NCBI RefSeq assembly: GCF_042611095.1
Contig: NZ_JBHFPV010000001.1
Coordinates: 1,178,001-1,242,000, forward strand
Source of the DNA: Meishania litoralis
GTDB lineage: Bacteria; Bacteroidota; Bacteroidia; Flavobacteriales; Flavobacteriaceae
Direction: 5' to 3'
DNA: 64,000 bases
The notes under the pieces were generated by a model. That model was given only the letters and a program-made list of their open reading frames with translations, did no database searches and was not told the origin of the DNA. The position numbers and the translations under genes are program-made. Below, piece after piece: positions 8,532-16,706 of this stretch; position 1 is the stretch's first letter, and each line of letters opens with the position of its first letter.

Positions 8532-8558
8532 GGGCCGCAAAAGCGGCCCTTCTTATTT
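8532..8558 (+). terminator. Intrinsic terminator after the ASCH gene
   Basis: Perfect 7-bp stem GGGCCGC (8532-8538) and GCGGCCC (8543-8549) with an AAAA loop, followed by TTCTTATTT. It begins 8 bp after the ASCH stop codon and also separates it from the convergent Gfo/Idh/MocA gene. Confidence 0.8.
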
Positions 8559-8583
8559 GATATAATTTAAGAATCCCCTAGGT

Positions 8584-9723
8584 TCATTTTTTCAATTTCA
8601 CCCAAACATTCCCGTCTTTATGTGAGGCTACGGTAGCTTCGATGAAATCCATACCGCGAACGCCGTCGTTCATGGTCGGAAATTCGCCGTCATTGTATTT
8701 CTTGCCACGAATGGCCTTGGCCGCCCCCAGATAAATATTCGCCATTGAATCAAAGATGCCTTCGGGGTGTCCAGGAGGTAACTTTGTACCGTCAAGAGAC
8801 AATTTTGAATTATAGGCATGGCCGGGCTTGTACACTTGGGTAGGCTCTGTATCGCTTAATTTGTAAAGAAAATTCGGGTTTTCCTGCTCCCACCTAAAGG
8901 CACCTTTCGAACCATAAATGGCAATGGCCAGTCCATTTTCCTCGCCCGTAGCGACCTGACTTCCGCGAATGACCCCTTTAACATAGTCATCCATACGGAT
9001 CAATACAGTGCCATCGACATCCATTTTGTTATCCTTATATAAGTAATTAAAATCACAGAGCAGTGATTTTACCTGAAGACCTGTAGTATATTCAATGAGG
9101 TTGAAGGCATGCACCCCAATATCTCCCATGCAAGAACTGATTCCCGCTTTTTTGGGATCTAAGCGCCAAACGGTCGATCGCTTTTTCTTGTCATGTATAA
9201 TTTCATTTATCCACCCCTGATAATATCGCGCATCGACCTTATGTATTTTTCCTATGGCACCGGCCTTTATCATTTCACGCATTTGGCGAACCATCGGGTA
9301 ACCGGTATAGGTATGGGTCAATGCAAAAACGGTACCCGCTTTATTATGGGCCTTCTGTAAAATCTTTGCTTCTTCATAAGTAGTTGTCATCGGTTTTTCG
9401 CAGATGACATGAAAACCGTTCTCCAATAATTTTTTGGCCATTGGAAAATGCAGGAAATTCGGGGTTAGCACCGAACAGACCTGAATACGTTCGCTTTCGG
9501 GCAATTTCATCTCTTCTTCGATCATAGTGTCGAAGTCTTCATAAATTCTGTCAAGAGGAACATCGATCTCTCGCGCAAAAGCCTTATTGGCCTTAAAGTC
9601 AGGGTTAAAGACGGCCCCTACAATTTGATAGTTATCGTTAATATGTGAGGCTACCCTATGTAACACCCCGATGAGAGAATCACCTCCCCCTCCTAAAACT
9701 CCTAATCTTATTTTTTTTGGCAT
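8584..9723 (-). CDS. Gfo/Idh/MocA family NAD(P)-dependent oxidoreductase
   Basis: Start chosen at the ATG 9723 (MPKKIRLG); an in-frame TTG 6 bp earlier is less likely. The product has 379 residues. The N-terminal Rossmann fold carries LGVLGGGGDS, and the family's CEKP motif (VICEKPM) sits at the cofactor/substrate junction. The C-terminal alpha/beta domain has the catalytic-type GDIGVHAFNL (Asp and His). Such enzymes oxidise or reduce sugar hydroxyls, and several work in 3-keto-glycoside metabolism. There is no signal peptide, so it acts in the cytoplasm. The MFS permease gene precedes it on the same strand 63 bp away, suggesting uptake followed by oxidation or reduction of the imported sugar. 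Confidence 0.88.
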   Translation of the reverse strand: MPKKIRLGVLGGGGDSLIGVLHRVASHINDNYQIVGAVFNPDFKANKAFAREIDVPLDRIYEDFDTMIEEEMKLPESERIQVCSVLTPNFLHFPMAKKLLENGFHVICEKPMTTTYEEAKILQKAHNKAGTVFALTHTYTGYPMVRQMREMIKAGAIGKIHKVDARYYQGWINEIIHDKKKRSTVWRLDPKKAGISSCMGDIGVHAFNLIEYTTGLQVKSLLCDFNYLYKDNKMDVDGTVLIRMDDYVKGVIRGSQVATGEENGLAIAIYGSKGAFRWEQENPNFLYKLSDTEPTQVYKPGHAYNSKLSLDGTKLPPGHPEGIFDSMANIYLGAAKAIRGKKYNDGEFPTMNDGVRGMDFIEATVASHKDGNVWVKLKK

Positions 9724-9786
9724 AATCAATTGTTTAATACGACAGAATTATCGATGTTTTCTTCTATCGCTCAATTTATAAATTTT

Positions 9787-11013
9787 CTAGGATTTATATT
9801 CGATTTTTTCGTTTTTGAACAACAAGGCATACAATACCAAAACCCCTGCTGCAAACGCCGCGGGGTAAATCCATATCGTTTTCCACTCATGTACGCCATC
9901 TGCAATTACATAGGCATCCGTTATCTGTCCGGCAATCCAAAATCCTATGAGCATACCGACACCGTAGGTAGCCAATGTGATCAAGCCTTGTGCGGCACTT
10001 TTATAGGCAGATCCCGCTTTCGTATCGGTATAGATCTGGCCGGAAACGAAGAAAAAGTCATAACAGATACCGTGCAGGGCAATGCCGATCATGATGAGCA
10101 AAGACAGTTCGCCGGCATTGCCATAGGCAAATGCGAGGTACCGAAGCCCCCAGGCCAGCATCGCGATAAGTATCGTATTTTTAAAGCCAAAGCGTTTAAA
10201 AAAGAAAGGCAATAACAGCATAAAAAGAATTTCGGACCACTGACCGATAGTCATCTTTCCGGCGGGATTGCCAACTCCTATTTCCCCCAAAAACTGTCCG
10301 GCGTGCTGATAGTAGAAAGCCAAAGGAATACAAATGAAAACAGATGCCAAGAAGAATATCAAAAAATTACGGTCTTTGAACAACGCCAGGGCATCGAGCC
10401 CCAATAACTTTGAAATCGTTATCTTTTCATTTCGGTCGGCACGGGGCGGTGTTTTGGGTAGCGTAAAACTGAAGATGCCCAAAATTGCCGAAGAAATAGC
10501 TGCCATCAAAAAGGTGTTACGGAGAATACCTTCAGAGATTCCTTCCTGCGAATCCCAGTTCAGATAGCTGATCAAGGATCCTGCGGCAATCCAACCAATT
10601 GTTCCAAAAACGCGAACGAACGAAAACTCTTTCGCCGGGTCTTTCATTTGGTTGAAAGAAACGGAATTGACCAAGGCCAAGGTCGACATGTACAAAATCA
10701 TGTACGACAACAAAAAAGGATAAAATATAGTAAAATCTGTTGCTGTATAAAGTAAGTACATCAATATTGCCCCTATGAGGTGCAACGCCCCTAAAATTCG
10801 TTCAGCATTGAAATAACGATCCGCAATAAGACCGATAATGAAGGGAGCCAAAATTGCACCCCATGATTGCGTGGAATAGGCCTGGGCGATTTCCGCGCCG
10901 CCCGACCCTAAGGTATTCGGCAGATAAATCCCCATGGTCACGTACCAACTTCCCCATATAAAGAACTCAAGGAACATCATGAGCGAAAGCTGGGCACGTA
11001 CACCATTATTCAT
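9787..11013 (-). CDS. Nucleoside:H+ symporter-type MFS permease
   Basis: Protein of 408 residues with about twelve hydrophobic helices. The N-terminal LMMFLEFFIWGSWYVTMGIYL and GLIADRYFNAERILG segments are characteristic of the nucleoside-H+-symporter (NupG/XapB-like) branch of the MFS. In Bacteroidota, members of this branch often sit in sugar-oxidation loci beside Gfo/Idh/MocA and TIM-barrel genes, so the substrate may be a sugar or keto-sugar rather than a nucleoside; that is inference. It is followed on the same strand by the Gfo/Idh/MocA gene and preceded by DinB (14 bp) and the lipoprotein TIM barrel. Confidence 0.85.
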   Translation of the reverse strand: MNNGVRAQLSLMMFLEFFIWGSWYVTMGIYLPNTLGSGGAEIAQAYSTQSWGAILAPFIIGLIADRYFNAERILGALHLIGAILMYLLYTATDFTIFYPFLLSYMILYMSTLALVNSVSFNQMKDPAKEFSFVRVFGTIGWIAAGSLISYLNWDSQEGISEGILRNTFLMAAISSAILGIFSFTLPKTPPRADRNEKITISKLLGLDALALFKDRNFLIFFLASVFICIPLAFYYQHAGQFLGEIGVGNPAGKMTIGQWSEILFMLLLPFFFKRFGFKNTILIAMLAWGLRYLAFAYGNAGELSLLIMIGIALHGICYDFFFVSGQIYTDTKAGSAYKSAAQGLITLATYGVGMLIGFWIAGQITDAYVIADGVHEWKTIWIYPAAFAAGVLVLYALLFKNEKIEYKS

Positions 11014-11027
11014 ATGAAGAGCAAGTT

Positions 11028-11471
11028 CTAACGTTTGTAATAAATATAATCCAACGATAAAGGTTCTATACCGTTAGACCTAAAGTTTGTCGCAATCTGC
11101 CCCCTGTGATGGGCAGAGTGGTTGACTATATGAAAAAAAATATCCTGCAAGGTATTCGTGAATGAGCGGCCTTCTGAGTTTTCATAGTCTATTCGCTTTT
11201 CGAAGTCATCGGTATTCGTGATAATCTCGAAAGAACCTCTTTGGTTCTCGTAATGGATATCTCCCCATTGCTTTACATCATGAAGCTGCCATACTTTATA
11301 TTCGGGCGATTTACCCAAGATTCTTGAATTCCATAAATGATGGGCGTTCAATATATGGCTAAAGAGTTCGATACTCTTTTCTGGCACTGAGTCTAAGGTG
11401 CAACAAACTTCGATCAATCTTTTGTTGCAATAGAAATTGTAATCGAACAGCTGGTTAAAAAACACCTTCAT
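11028..11471 (-). CDS. DinB-family four-helix protein
   Basis: Protein of 147 residues with the DinB helical bundle: an N-terminal NQLFDYNFYCNKRLIE helix, SHILNAHHLWNSRILG (first metal His) and IFFHIVNHSAHHRGQIATNFR (the paired HxxxH region of the third helix). DinB proteins are usually metal-dependent thiol transferases or related enzymes of unclear function. It sits within a same-strand run between the lipoprotein TIM barrel (15 bp upstream) and the MFS permease (14 bp downstream), so it is probably co-transcribed with the sugar locus. A role in that pathway is not evident. Confidence 0.85.
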   Translation of the reverse strand: MKVFFNQLFDYNFYCNKRLIEVCCTLDSVPEKSIELFSHILNAHHLWNSRILGKSPEYKVWQLHDVKQWGDIHYENQRGSFEIITNTDDFEKRIDYENSEGRSFTNTLQDIFFHIVNHSAHHRGQIATNFRSNGIEPLSLDYIYYKR

Positions 11472-11486
11472 GAAGCATTTATCGAT

Positions 11487-12485
11487 TTAATTGACCTCTT
11501 TCGAAGCTCTGATAAGTAAATCACGTGTAGCTAAAATTCCCGCTTCTTCACTAAGTTCGTTTCCTTCATACTCGACACCTATATATGAGTCGTACCCGGC
11601 ATCTTTCACGATCTGCAACATTCTTGCATAATCGATGTTGACCTCGTCGCCATTTTCGTCGAATACGTTCGATTTGGCACTGACGGCTTTGGCGTAGGGC
11701 ATGAGTTCAGCGACTCCCTTATAGATATCGTACATCTCTTCACACTCCCAACTGTCTTTTTTTCGGGTAATGCAAAAATTGCCAAAATCGGGCAGGGTAC
11801 CACAGTTATCCATATTTACCGCTTTCATTACCTCAGCATGCATGGCCCCGTTCGATGAAAGTCCTCCATGGTTTTCAACTATGATGTTGATGTTTTTGCC
11901 CTTGGCATAGGTGGCAAGCTGTGTCAGGCCGTCAATGGAGTTTGCCTTCCATTTTTCAGGATCGCTTTCCCCATTAAGATTAACCCTAATAGCGTGACAT
12001 CCCATGGCAGCGGCGGCATCGACCCACTTATAATGTCTTTCTACTGCCGCTTTTCTTTCGGCATCGTCACTGACAGCAAGATTTCCTTGCCCATCGATCA
12101 TTATCAGCACATTTTGCATACCATGTTTTTTGGCCTCAGCGTTCGACCTTTCAACAAAGGCGTTCATTGCTTGTTCTGAATATTCGTTATTTTCCAAATC
12201 GGCGGGATATAATTGGCTGACATACTCCAATCCCGAAAAGCCCCAGCTCTTTGCTTTTTCAGCAAAACTATAAGGGTCTACGCTATCGTTCCTGATCATC
12301 TTATGAATGGACCATTGCGCAAGCGAAAGCTTAAAAAAAGGCGCTTCGCTCTCTGTCATGGTCGTTTCCATGTCCTCTGTTTCGACTTCCTTTTCCTTTT
12401 TGTCCTTACAGGCAAAAAATACCAATGAAAGCAAAAGGGATACAACTAATACATAACGCTTTGTGGGCATATAATCTTTTTTCAT
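11487..12485 (-). CDS. Exported sugar isomerase/epimerase-like TIM-barrel lipoprotein
   Basis: Protein of 332 residues. The signal segment ends in a lipobox (LSLVFFAC, Cys about 26), followed by a Lys/Glu/Thr-rich linker to about residue 48. The TIM barrel follows, with LAQWSIHKM, GFSGLEYVSQ, INIIVENHGG (Glu), TLPDFGNFC (Asp), VSAKSNVFDENGD and YIGVEYEGNEL (Glu), a plausible divalent metal site. Unlike most of the family it should be membrane-anchored outside the cytoplasm, where the GMC oxidoreductase and DUF1080 proteins would also act. First gene of a minus-strand run and divergent from the GMC gene. Confidence 0.85.
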   Translation of the reverse strand: MKKDYMPTKRYVLVVSLLLSLVFFACKDKKEKEVETEDMETTMTESEAPFFKLSLAQWSIHKMIRNDSVDPYSFAEKAKSWGFSGLEYVSQLYPADLENNEYSEQAMNAFVERSNAEAKKHGMQNVLIMIDGQGNLAVSDDAERKAAVERHYKWVDAAAAMGCHAIRVNLNGESDPEKWKANSIDGLTQLATYAKGKNINIIVENHGGLSSNGAMHAEVMKAVNMDNCGTLPDFGNFCITRKKDSWECEEMYDIYKGVAELMPYAKAVSAKSNVFDENGDEVNIDYARMLQIVKDAGYDSYIGVEYEGNELSEEAGILATRDLLIRASKEVN

Positions 12486-12628
12486 TTTTTTGTTTGTTGA
12501 TTATTGAATCTTATTTAACTAAAACATATACTCAATCGAAATAGTGCCGTACAGTCAATAAGTATGAGGTTTAAATGTAGAGAATTAATTTTATATTTAA
12601 TAAATTTAGAAGCTAAACAATCATATAC

Positions 12629-14341
12629 ATGAATAAATTCTATTACAACGACGAGCAGGAATCGTATGATGCGATTGTTGTAGGAACGGGTATCAGCGGA
12701 GGCTGGGCAGCCAAGGAATTATGTGAAAACGGTTTAAAAACATTGGTTTTGGAGCGCGGCAGAATGGTCAAGCATATCGAGGACTACGAAACCGCCAATA
12801 TGGATCCGTGGGATTTTCCCAATGCCGGGGAACCCACAAAGGCCGATCTCGAAAAACAGCCCAAACAGAACAGAACCGGTTATACAACGAATGCTGCTAG
12901 TAAAATGTGGTTCGTAAACGACCTTGAGCACCCATATAACGAGGTCAAGCGTTTTGATTGGATGCGTGGTTACCACGTCGGTGGGCGCTCATTGCAATGG
13001 GGCCGACAGAGCTATCGTTGGAGCGATATCGATTTCACGGCCAACCAAAGAGAAGGTATCGCCGTCGATTGGCCCGTTCGGTACAAAGATATCGCCCCTT
13101 GGTACGAAAAGGTCGAAAACTATATCGGTGTGAGCGGTGAAGCATTGAACCTGCCCCAGTTGCCCGACAGCAATTTTCTGCCCATGATGGAGCTTAATTG
13201 TGTAGAACAACATGTAAGAGAGAAGGTAGCCGAACATTTTGACGGCAGGGTGATTACTGCCGGGCGTACAGCTCACATTACCGGCACCAAAGAATTTGAA
13301 GGGCGCAGTAAGTGCCAATTTAGAAACCGATGCATCAGAGGTTGCCCTTTCGGGGCTTATTTCAGTAGTCTCTCATCTACATTACCGGCGGCCGAACGAA
13401 CTGGCAATATGACCTTGAGACCCGATTCCATTGTACATGAGGTAATCTATGATCCCGATACCAAGCGTGCCACCGGTGTAAAAGTTATCGACCGGGTCAC
13501 CAAGGAAGCCCACGAGTTCAAGGCGAAGGTCATCTTTTTATGCGCCTCGGCCATTGCGTCGACCTCAATATTGATGCAATCAAAATCAGACCGTTTTCCG
13601 AACGGAATGGGAAATGATTCCGATCAATTGGGAAGAAATATCATGGACCACCATCTCGGTGTCGGTGCTTCAGGTAAATTTGACGGTTTTGACGACAAAT
13701 ATTATAAAGGAAGGAAACCCAGCGGGGTCTATATTCCTAGGTTTCGAAATCTTGGCGGCGACTCAGATAGAAAAGACTATAAACGAGGTTTCGGTTACCA
13801 AGGTGGTGCCAGTAGGGGCAATTGGGAAGATATGGTCGCCGAAATGTCACATGGTAAAAGTTTGAAAGAAGCCATTTTAAAACCAGGTGGATGGACAATG
13901 GGAATCGGTGGTTTCGGTGAGGTATTGCCTTATGAGGACAATCGAATGACCTTGGATTACGACAAAAAAGACCAATGGGGACTTCCTACGGTTACTTTTG
14001 ACGCCGAATTCAAGGAAAACGAATGGAATATGCGCAAAGACATGCAAGAATCGGCCATTGAAATGCTCGAAAAAGCGGGGCTTCGAGATGTCCAAGGTTA
14101 TGATCGACCCGGCGCACTGGGTCTGGGCATACACGAAATGGGTACGGCCCGTATGGGACGTAGTCGAAAGACATCGGTTCTGAACGGCAACAATCAAATT
14201 CACGATGTGCCCAATGTTTATGTAACTGACGGGGCTTTCATGACCTCGGCAAGTTGCGTCAACCCTTCTCTTACCTATATGGCCTTTACGGCAAGAGCTG
14301 CCAACCACGCGGCCCAAGAACTTAAAAAAGGAAATATATAA
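12629..14341 (+). CDS. GMC-family FAD oxidoreductase (likely sugar dehydrogenase large subunit)
   Basis: Protein of 570 residues. The N-terminal FAD dinucleotide motif is AIVVGTGISGGWAAKEL (about 15-31) with LVLERG at the second strand. The conserved NRCIRGCPFGAYFSS segment carries two Cys, and the active-site region GIHEMGTARMG plus VNPSLTYMAFTARAA matches the GMC His/Asn pair. With the adjacent gluconate-2-dehydrogenase subunit 3 partner this is the architecture of membrane-associated FAD sugar dehydrogenases, including glucoside 3-dehydrogenases. It lacks its own signal peptide and would need the partner's signal for co-export. The stop overlaps the next start (TAATG). Confidence 0.9.
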   Translation: MNKFYYNDEQESYDAIVVGTGISGGWAAKELCENGLKTLVLERGRMVKHIEDYETANMDPWDFPNAGEPTKADLEKQPKQNRTGYTTNAASKMWFVNDLEHPYNEVKRFDWMRGYHVGGRSLQWGRQSYRWSDIDFTANQREGIAVDWPVRYKDIAPWYEKVENYIGVSGEALNLPQLPDSNFLPMMELNCVEQHVREKVAEHFDGRVITAGRTAHITGTKEFEGRSKCQFRNRCIRGCPFGAYFSSLSSTLPAAERTGNMTLRPDSIVHEVIYDPDTKRATGVKVIDRVTKEAHEFKAKVIFLCASAIASTSILMQSKSDRFPNGMGNDSDQLGRNIMDHHLGVGASGKFDGFDDKYYKGRKPSGVYIPRFRNLGGDSDRKDYKRGFGYQGGASRGNWEDMVAEMSHGKSLKEAILKPGGWTMGIGGFGEVLPYEDNRMTLDYDKKDQWGLPTVTFDAEFKENEWNMRKDMQESAIEMLEKAGLRDVQGYDRPGALGLGIHEMGTARMGRSRKTSVLNGNNQIHDVPNVYVTDGAFMTSASCVNPSLTYMAFTARAANHAAQELKKGNI

Positions 14342-14988
14342 TGAACAGAAGAAAAGCACTTAAGAATATGGGGCTGTCATTGGGCTACGCCGTGGCAACA
14401 CCTACATTGATCAGTATCGTACAAAGCTGCAAGACAGAGAAAGTACTGGAGTGGACGCCTGAATTCTTTTCAAGGGAGGAAGGGGCTGTTTTGACTAAGC
14501 TTGTGGATATTATTCTGCCGAAAACCGATACTCCTTCTGCCTCAGAAGTACAGGTCAATATTTTTATCGATCGTTTCGCCGATCAGGTGATGGAGGCCGA
14601 ACAACAAGATTTTGTTAGAATGTCACTGGGTAAATTTTTGGGCAAAGCTTTGGAGAATGCCGGAAAAGAAAAGATCGAAGACCTTACTTCAGAAGACCTA
14701 GAACCGGTTCTTGCGTCGTCACTGAAGGTAAGCAAGGAAGACCAAGTAACTTACCATGAAACCATCAACTCCTACAAAGAAGCCATTGCCGAAGGCCAGG
14801 CCGCCCAGATGGATGACAATGTTGCGCATTTTGCCTTTGCGGATAATCTTAGGGGAATGACTATTTGGGGCTACAAGGCCTCTGAATTTGTCGGTGAAGA
14901 GGTTTTGGCCTATCTGCCGGTACCAGGTGAATATATCAGCTGTGGAAACCTTCAAGAATTGACAGGTGGTAAAGCTTGGTCGTTATAA
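14341..14988 (+). CDS. Gluconate 2-dehydrogenase subunit 3 family protein
   Basis: Protein of 215 residues starting MNRRKALKNMGLSLGYAVATPTLISIVQSC, a twin-arginine-like signal (RR at 3-4) with a Cys that may be lipidated. The body is helical, with LVDIILPKTDTPSASEVQV and FIDRFADQVM typical of the family. Such subunits escort and stabilise the GMC catalytic subunit, and the Tat signal carries the folded complex across the membrane. Translationally coupled to the GMC gene by a 1-bp overlap. The cytochrome c subunit often found with these pairs is not in the window, so the electron acceptor is unknown. Confidence 0.88.
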   Translation: MNRRKALKNMGLSLGYAVATPTLISIVQSCKTEKVLEWTPEFFSREEGAVLTKLVDIILPKTDTPSASEVQVNIFIDRFADQVMEAEQQDFVRMSLGKFLGKALENAGKEKIEDLTSEDLEPVLASSLKVSKEDQVTYHETINSYKEAIAEGQAAQMDDNVAHFAFADNLRGMTIWGYKASEFVGEEVLAYLPVPGEYISCGNLQELTGGKAWSL

Positions 14989-14997
14989 ATCAAACTC

Positions 14998-15915
14998 ATG
15001 AAAAGAAGGAATTTTATTCAAAAAACAGTACTAAGTGCGAGTGCGCTGACCATGGGTAGTGCTCTTGCAAATATCAATGGACGTTCGACTCCCTTGGCAC
15101 CACACAAGTTCAATCTTAAATATGCCCCACATTTGGGGATGTTCAAAAACCACGCTGGCGATGACCCTATTGATCAGTTGAATTTTATGGCCGAACAGGG
15201 TTTTAGCGCTTTTGAAGACAATGGTATGATGGGTCGCGATGTTGCCTTACAGACCAAGATGGGAGAGACCCTTGCAAAACACGGTATGACGATGGGTGTT
15301 TTTGTTGTCGACAAGGGCGGCAATATGGCAAACACCTTGGCCGCTGGCAAGAAAGAACATGTAGACATATTCTTAGATGGTTGTAGAAGGGCGGTCGAAG
15401 TCGCCAAACGTGTCAATGCCAAATGGATGACCGTTGTACCCGGCGGGTACGAACGAAGGTTGCCGGTCGGTGTTCAAGATGCCAACGTTATTGAAGCTTT
15501 AAAGAGAGGTGCAGAGATTTTCGAGCCCCATGGCCTAGTAATGGTTTTGGAGCCTCTCTCAGATTCTCCGGATCTGTATTTACAAAATTCAGATCAAACC
15601 TATATGATCTGTAAAGGAGTAGATAGTCCGTCGTGTAAGATATTGTATGACATCTATCATTTACAGAAAACAGAAGGACATCTGATCCATAACATGGGAC
15701 TTACTTGGGATGAAATCGCCTATATACAAATTGGCGATAATCCCGGACGAAAAGAACCTACAACAGGTGAAATCAATTACAAAAATGTATTCAAATGGAT
15801 TCACGAAAAAGGTTTTGATGGCGTTCTAGGAATGGAGCACGGTAATTCAAAACCTGAAAAGGCCGGTGAGCAGGCTGTTATTGATTCTTATAAAAAAGTA
15901 GATGATTTTTTATGA
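14998..15915 (+). CDS. Tat-exported hydroxypyruvate-isomerase-like TIM barrel
   Basis: Protein of 305 residues. The N-terminus MKRRNFIQKTVLSASALTMG is a twin-arginine signal, so the folded enzyme should reach the periplasm. The barrel resembles hydroxypyruvate isomerase (Hyi), with metal-type ligands in VMVLEPLSD (Glu), ILYDIYHLQ (Asp/His), IQIGDNPGR and GMEHGN (Glu/His). Third gene of the GMC-subunit 3-TIM operon, 9 bp after its neighbour, and followed by a terminator. The context argues for a role in handling a keto sugar, not hydroxypyruvate. A true hydroxypyruvate isomerase is possible but less likely given the export signal. Confidence 0.87.
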   Translation: MKRRNFIQKTVLSASALTMGSALANINGRSTPLAPHKFNLKYAPHLGMFKNHAGDDPIDQLNFMAEQGFSAFEDNGMMGRDVALQTKMGETLAKHGMTMGVFVVDKGGNMANTLAAGKKEHVDIFLDGCRRAVEVAKRVNAKWMTVVPGGYERRLPVGVQDANVIEALKRGAEIFEPHGLVMVLEPLSDSPDLYLQNSDQTYMICKGVDSPSCKILYDIYHLQKTEGHLIHNMGLTWDEIAYIQIGDNPGRKEPTTGEINYKNVFKWIHEKGFDGVLGMEHGNSKPEKAGEQAVIDSYKKVDDFL

Positions 15916-15940
15916 TTTTTCAATCGATCTAACTGAAAGG

Positions 15941-15966
15941 AGGCCTCTTTGATAGAGGCCTTTTTT
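15941..15966 (+). terminator. Intrinsic terminator of the GMC operon
   Basis: Perfect 8-bp stem AGGCCTCT (15941-15948) and AGAGGCCT (15954-15961), 5-base loop, then a T6 tract (15961-15966). It starts 25 bp after the TIM-barrel stop codon. Confidence 0.9.
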
Positions 15967-16094
15967 ATTTAGGCCACACCTTATGGACCATTTAAAGGTC
16001 ATTCATCGGATCTAAAAAAAAGATCTTGCAGTTTGTCGAAAATATTTCCCTTTTTCGATGTATGACACAATATCGGGGTAAGATATTCTCTACT

Positions 16095-16226
16095 ATGGCC
16101 GTTCTTTATATTATGACCCCTTATTTATACCTACTTATCAGTTACATTGCATTGCTATTGGTCTCAAGAACGGCGTATCGACACTTTTTCAGAAAGTCAC
16201 GGCCATTGGGTTTCGAAGACCGGTAG
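16095..16226 (+). CDS. Possible small membrane protein (43 residues)
   Basis: Short frame with one strong hydrophobic helix (YLYLLISYIALLLV) followed by a basic tail (RTAYRHFFRKSRPLGFEDR). That is a positive-inside single-pass shape. The frame is also open upstream to a TTG at 16026; ATGs at 16062, 16095 and 16113 are alternatives, and 16095 was picked to give a short amino-terminal lead. A strong hairpin 54 bp after the stop could end its transcript. No homologue is recognised. It may be a small flavobacterial protein or a chance frame. Confidence 0.35.
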   Translation: MAVLYIMTPYLYLLISYIALLLVSRTAYRHFFRKSRPLGFEDR

Positions 16227-16279
16227 TTCTAAGATGGTAATCAAAATTAAAAAGGTTTCCCCATCCTATTAAATGCAAC

Positions 16280-16323
16280 ATGACACACATGGATCGGATA
16301 TTGAAACGGTCCATGTGTGCCAT
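16280..16323. terminator. Long imperfect hairpin
   Basis: Left arm CACACATGGATCG (16284-16296) pairs with CGGTCCATGTGTG (16307-16319) over 13 bp with one wobble and a 10-base loop. Three more outer pairs (ATG/CAT) extend it past a mismatch. Four T residues follow on the plus strand. It could terminate the small frame at 16095 or act as an RNA structure. Confidence 0.5.
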
Positions 16324-16463
16324 TTTCCAATTTTCTTTAGGTCTTTTTTGCCCACTTTTCAGAAGGTTCTCAAGCTTTTGTTATTTTTTTCACAATTTTT
16401 GAAATTTAAATAGTCTTTTTGCGTTCTTTATTCGTAGATATTAATACATACAAAATCCGGGGC

Positions 16464-16547
16464 ATGGACAAGTATCTTATTATTCTTATTATTTACGCAA
16501 TGGCATTTGTCTTTTCAAGTGCGCTTCGACCCTACTTTGAAAAGTAG
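16464..16547 (+). CDS. Possible 27-residue membrane peptide
   Basis: Frame of 28 codons including the stop (starts MDKYLIILIIYAMAFVFSS, ends RPYFEK). One hydrophobic segment is framed by charged ends. The length and composition fit the many short one-helix proteins of bacteria, but chance cannot be excluded. A perfect TATTTTTG promoter-like element (16567-16574) lies downstream, not upstream, so no promoter can be assigned. Otherwise the 15916-16706 region holds only the two hairpins and the terminator listed separately. Confidence 0.3.
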   Translation: MDKYLIILIIYAMAFVFSSALRPYFEK

Positions 16548-16645
16548 CGGTTCATTGTCTATTTCGTATTTTTGCAAGTTGTTCTGAGCAACCTATTGCA
16601 CATTATTCTTTTGCTTTGATTTACCCATTTCCATTTCAATAATGG

Positions 16646-16675
16646 CAAACAAAAACCCTGACTTATAGCCAGGGT
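16646..16675 (-). terminator. Intrinsic terminator of nrdB-nrdA
   Basis: On the minus strand ACCCTGGC and GTCAGGGT form an 8-bp stem (one wobble) around TATAA, followed by TTTTTGTTT. It lies 31 bp after the nrdA stop codon. Confidence 0.85.
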
Positions 16676-16706
16676 GCTTGCATTTGTTTAACCAGCCCAT
16701 ACCATA

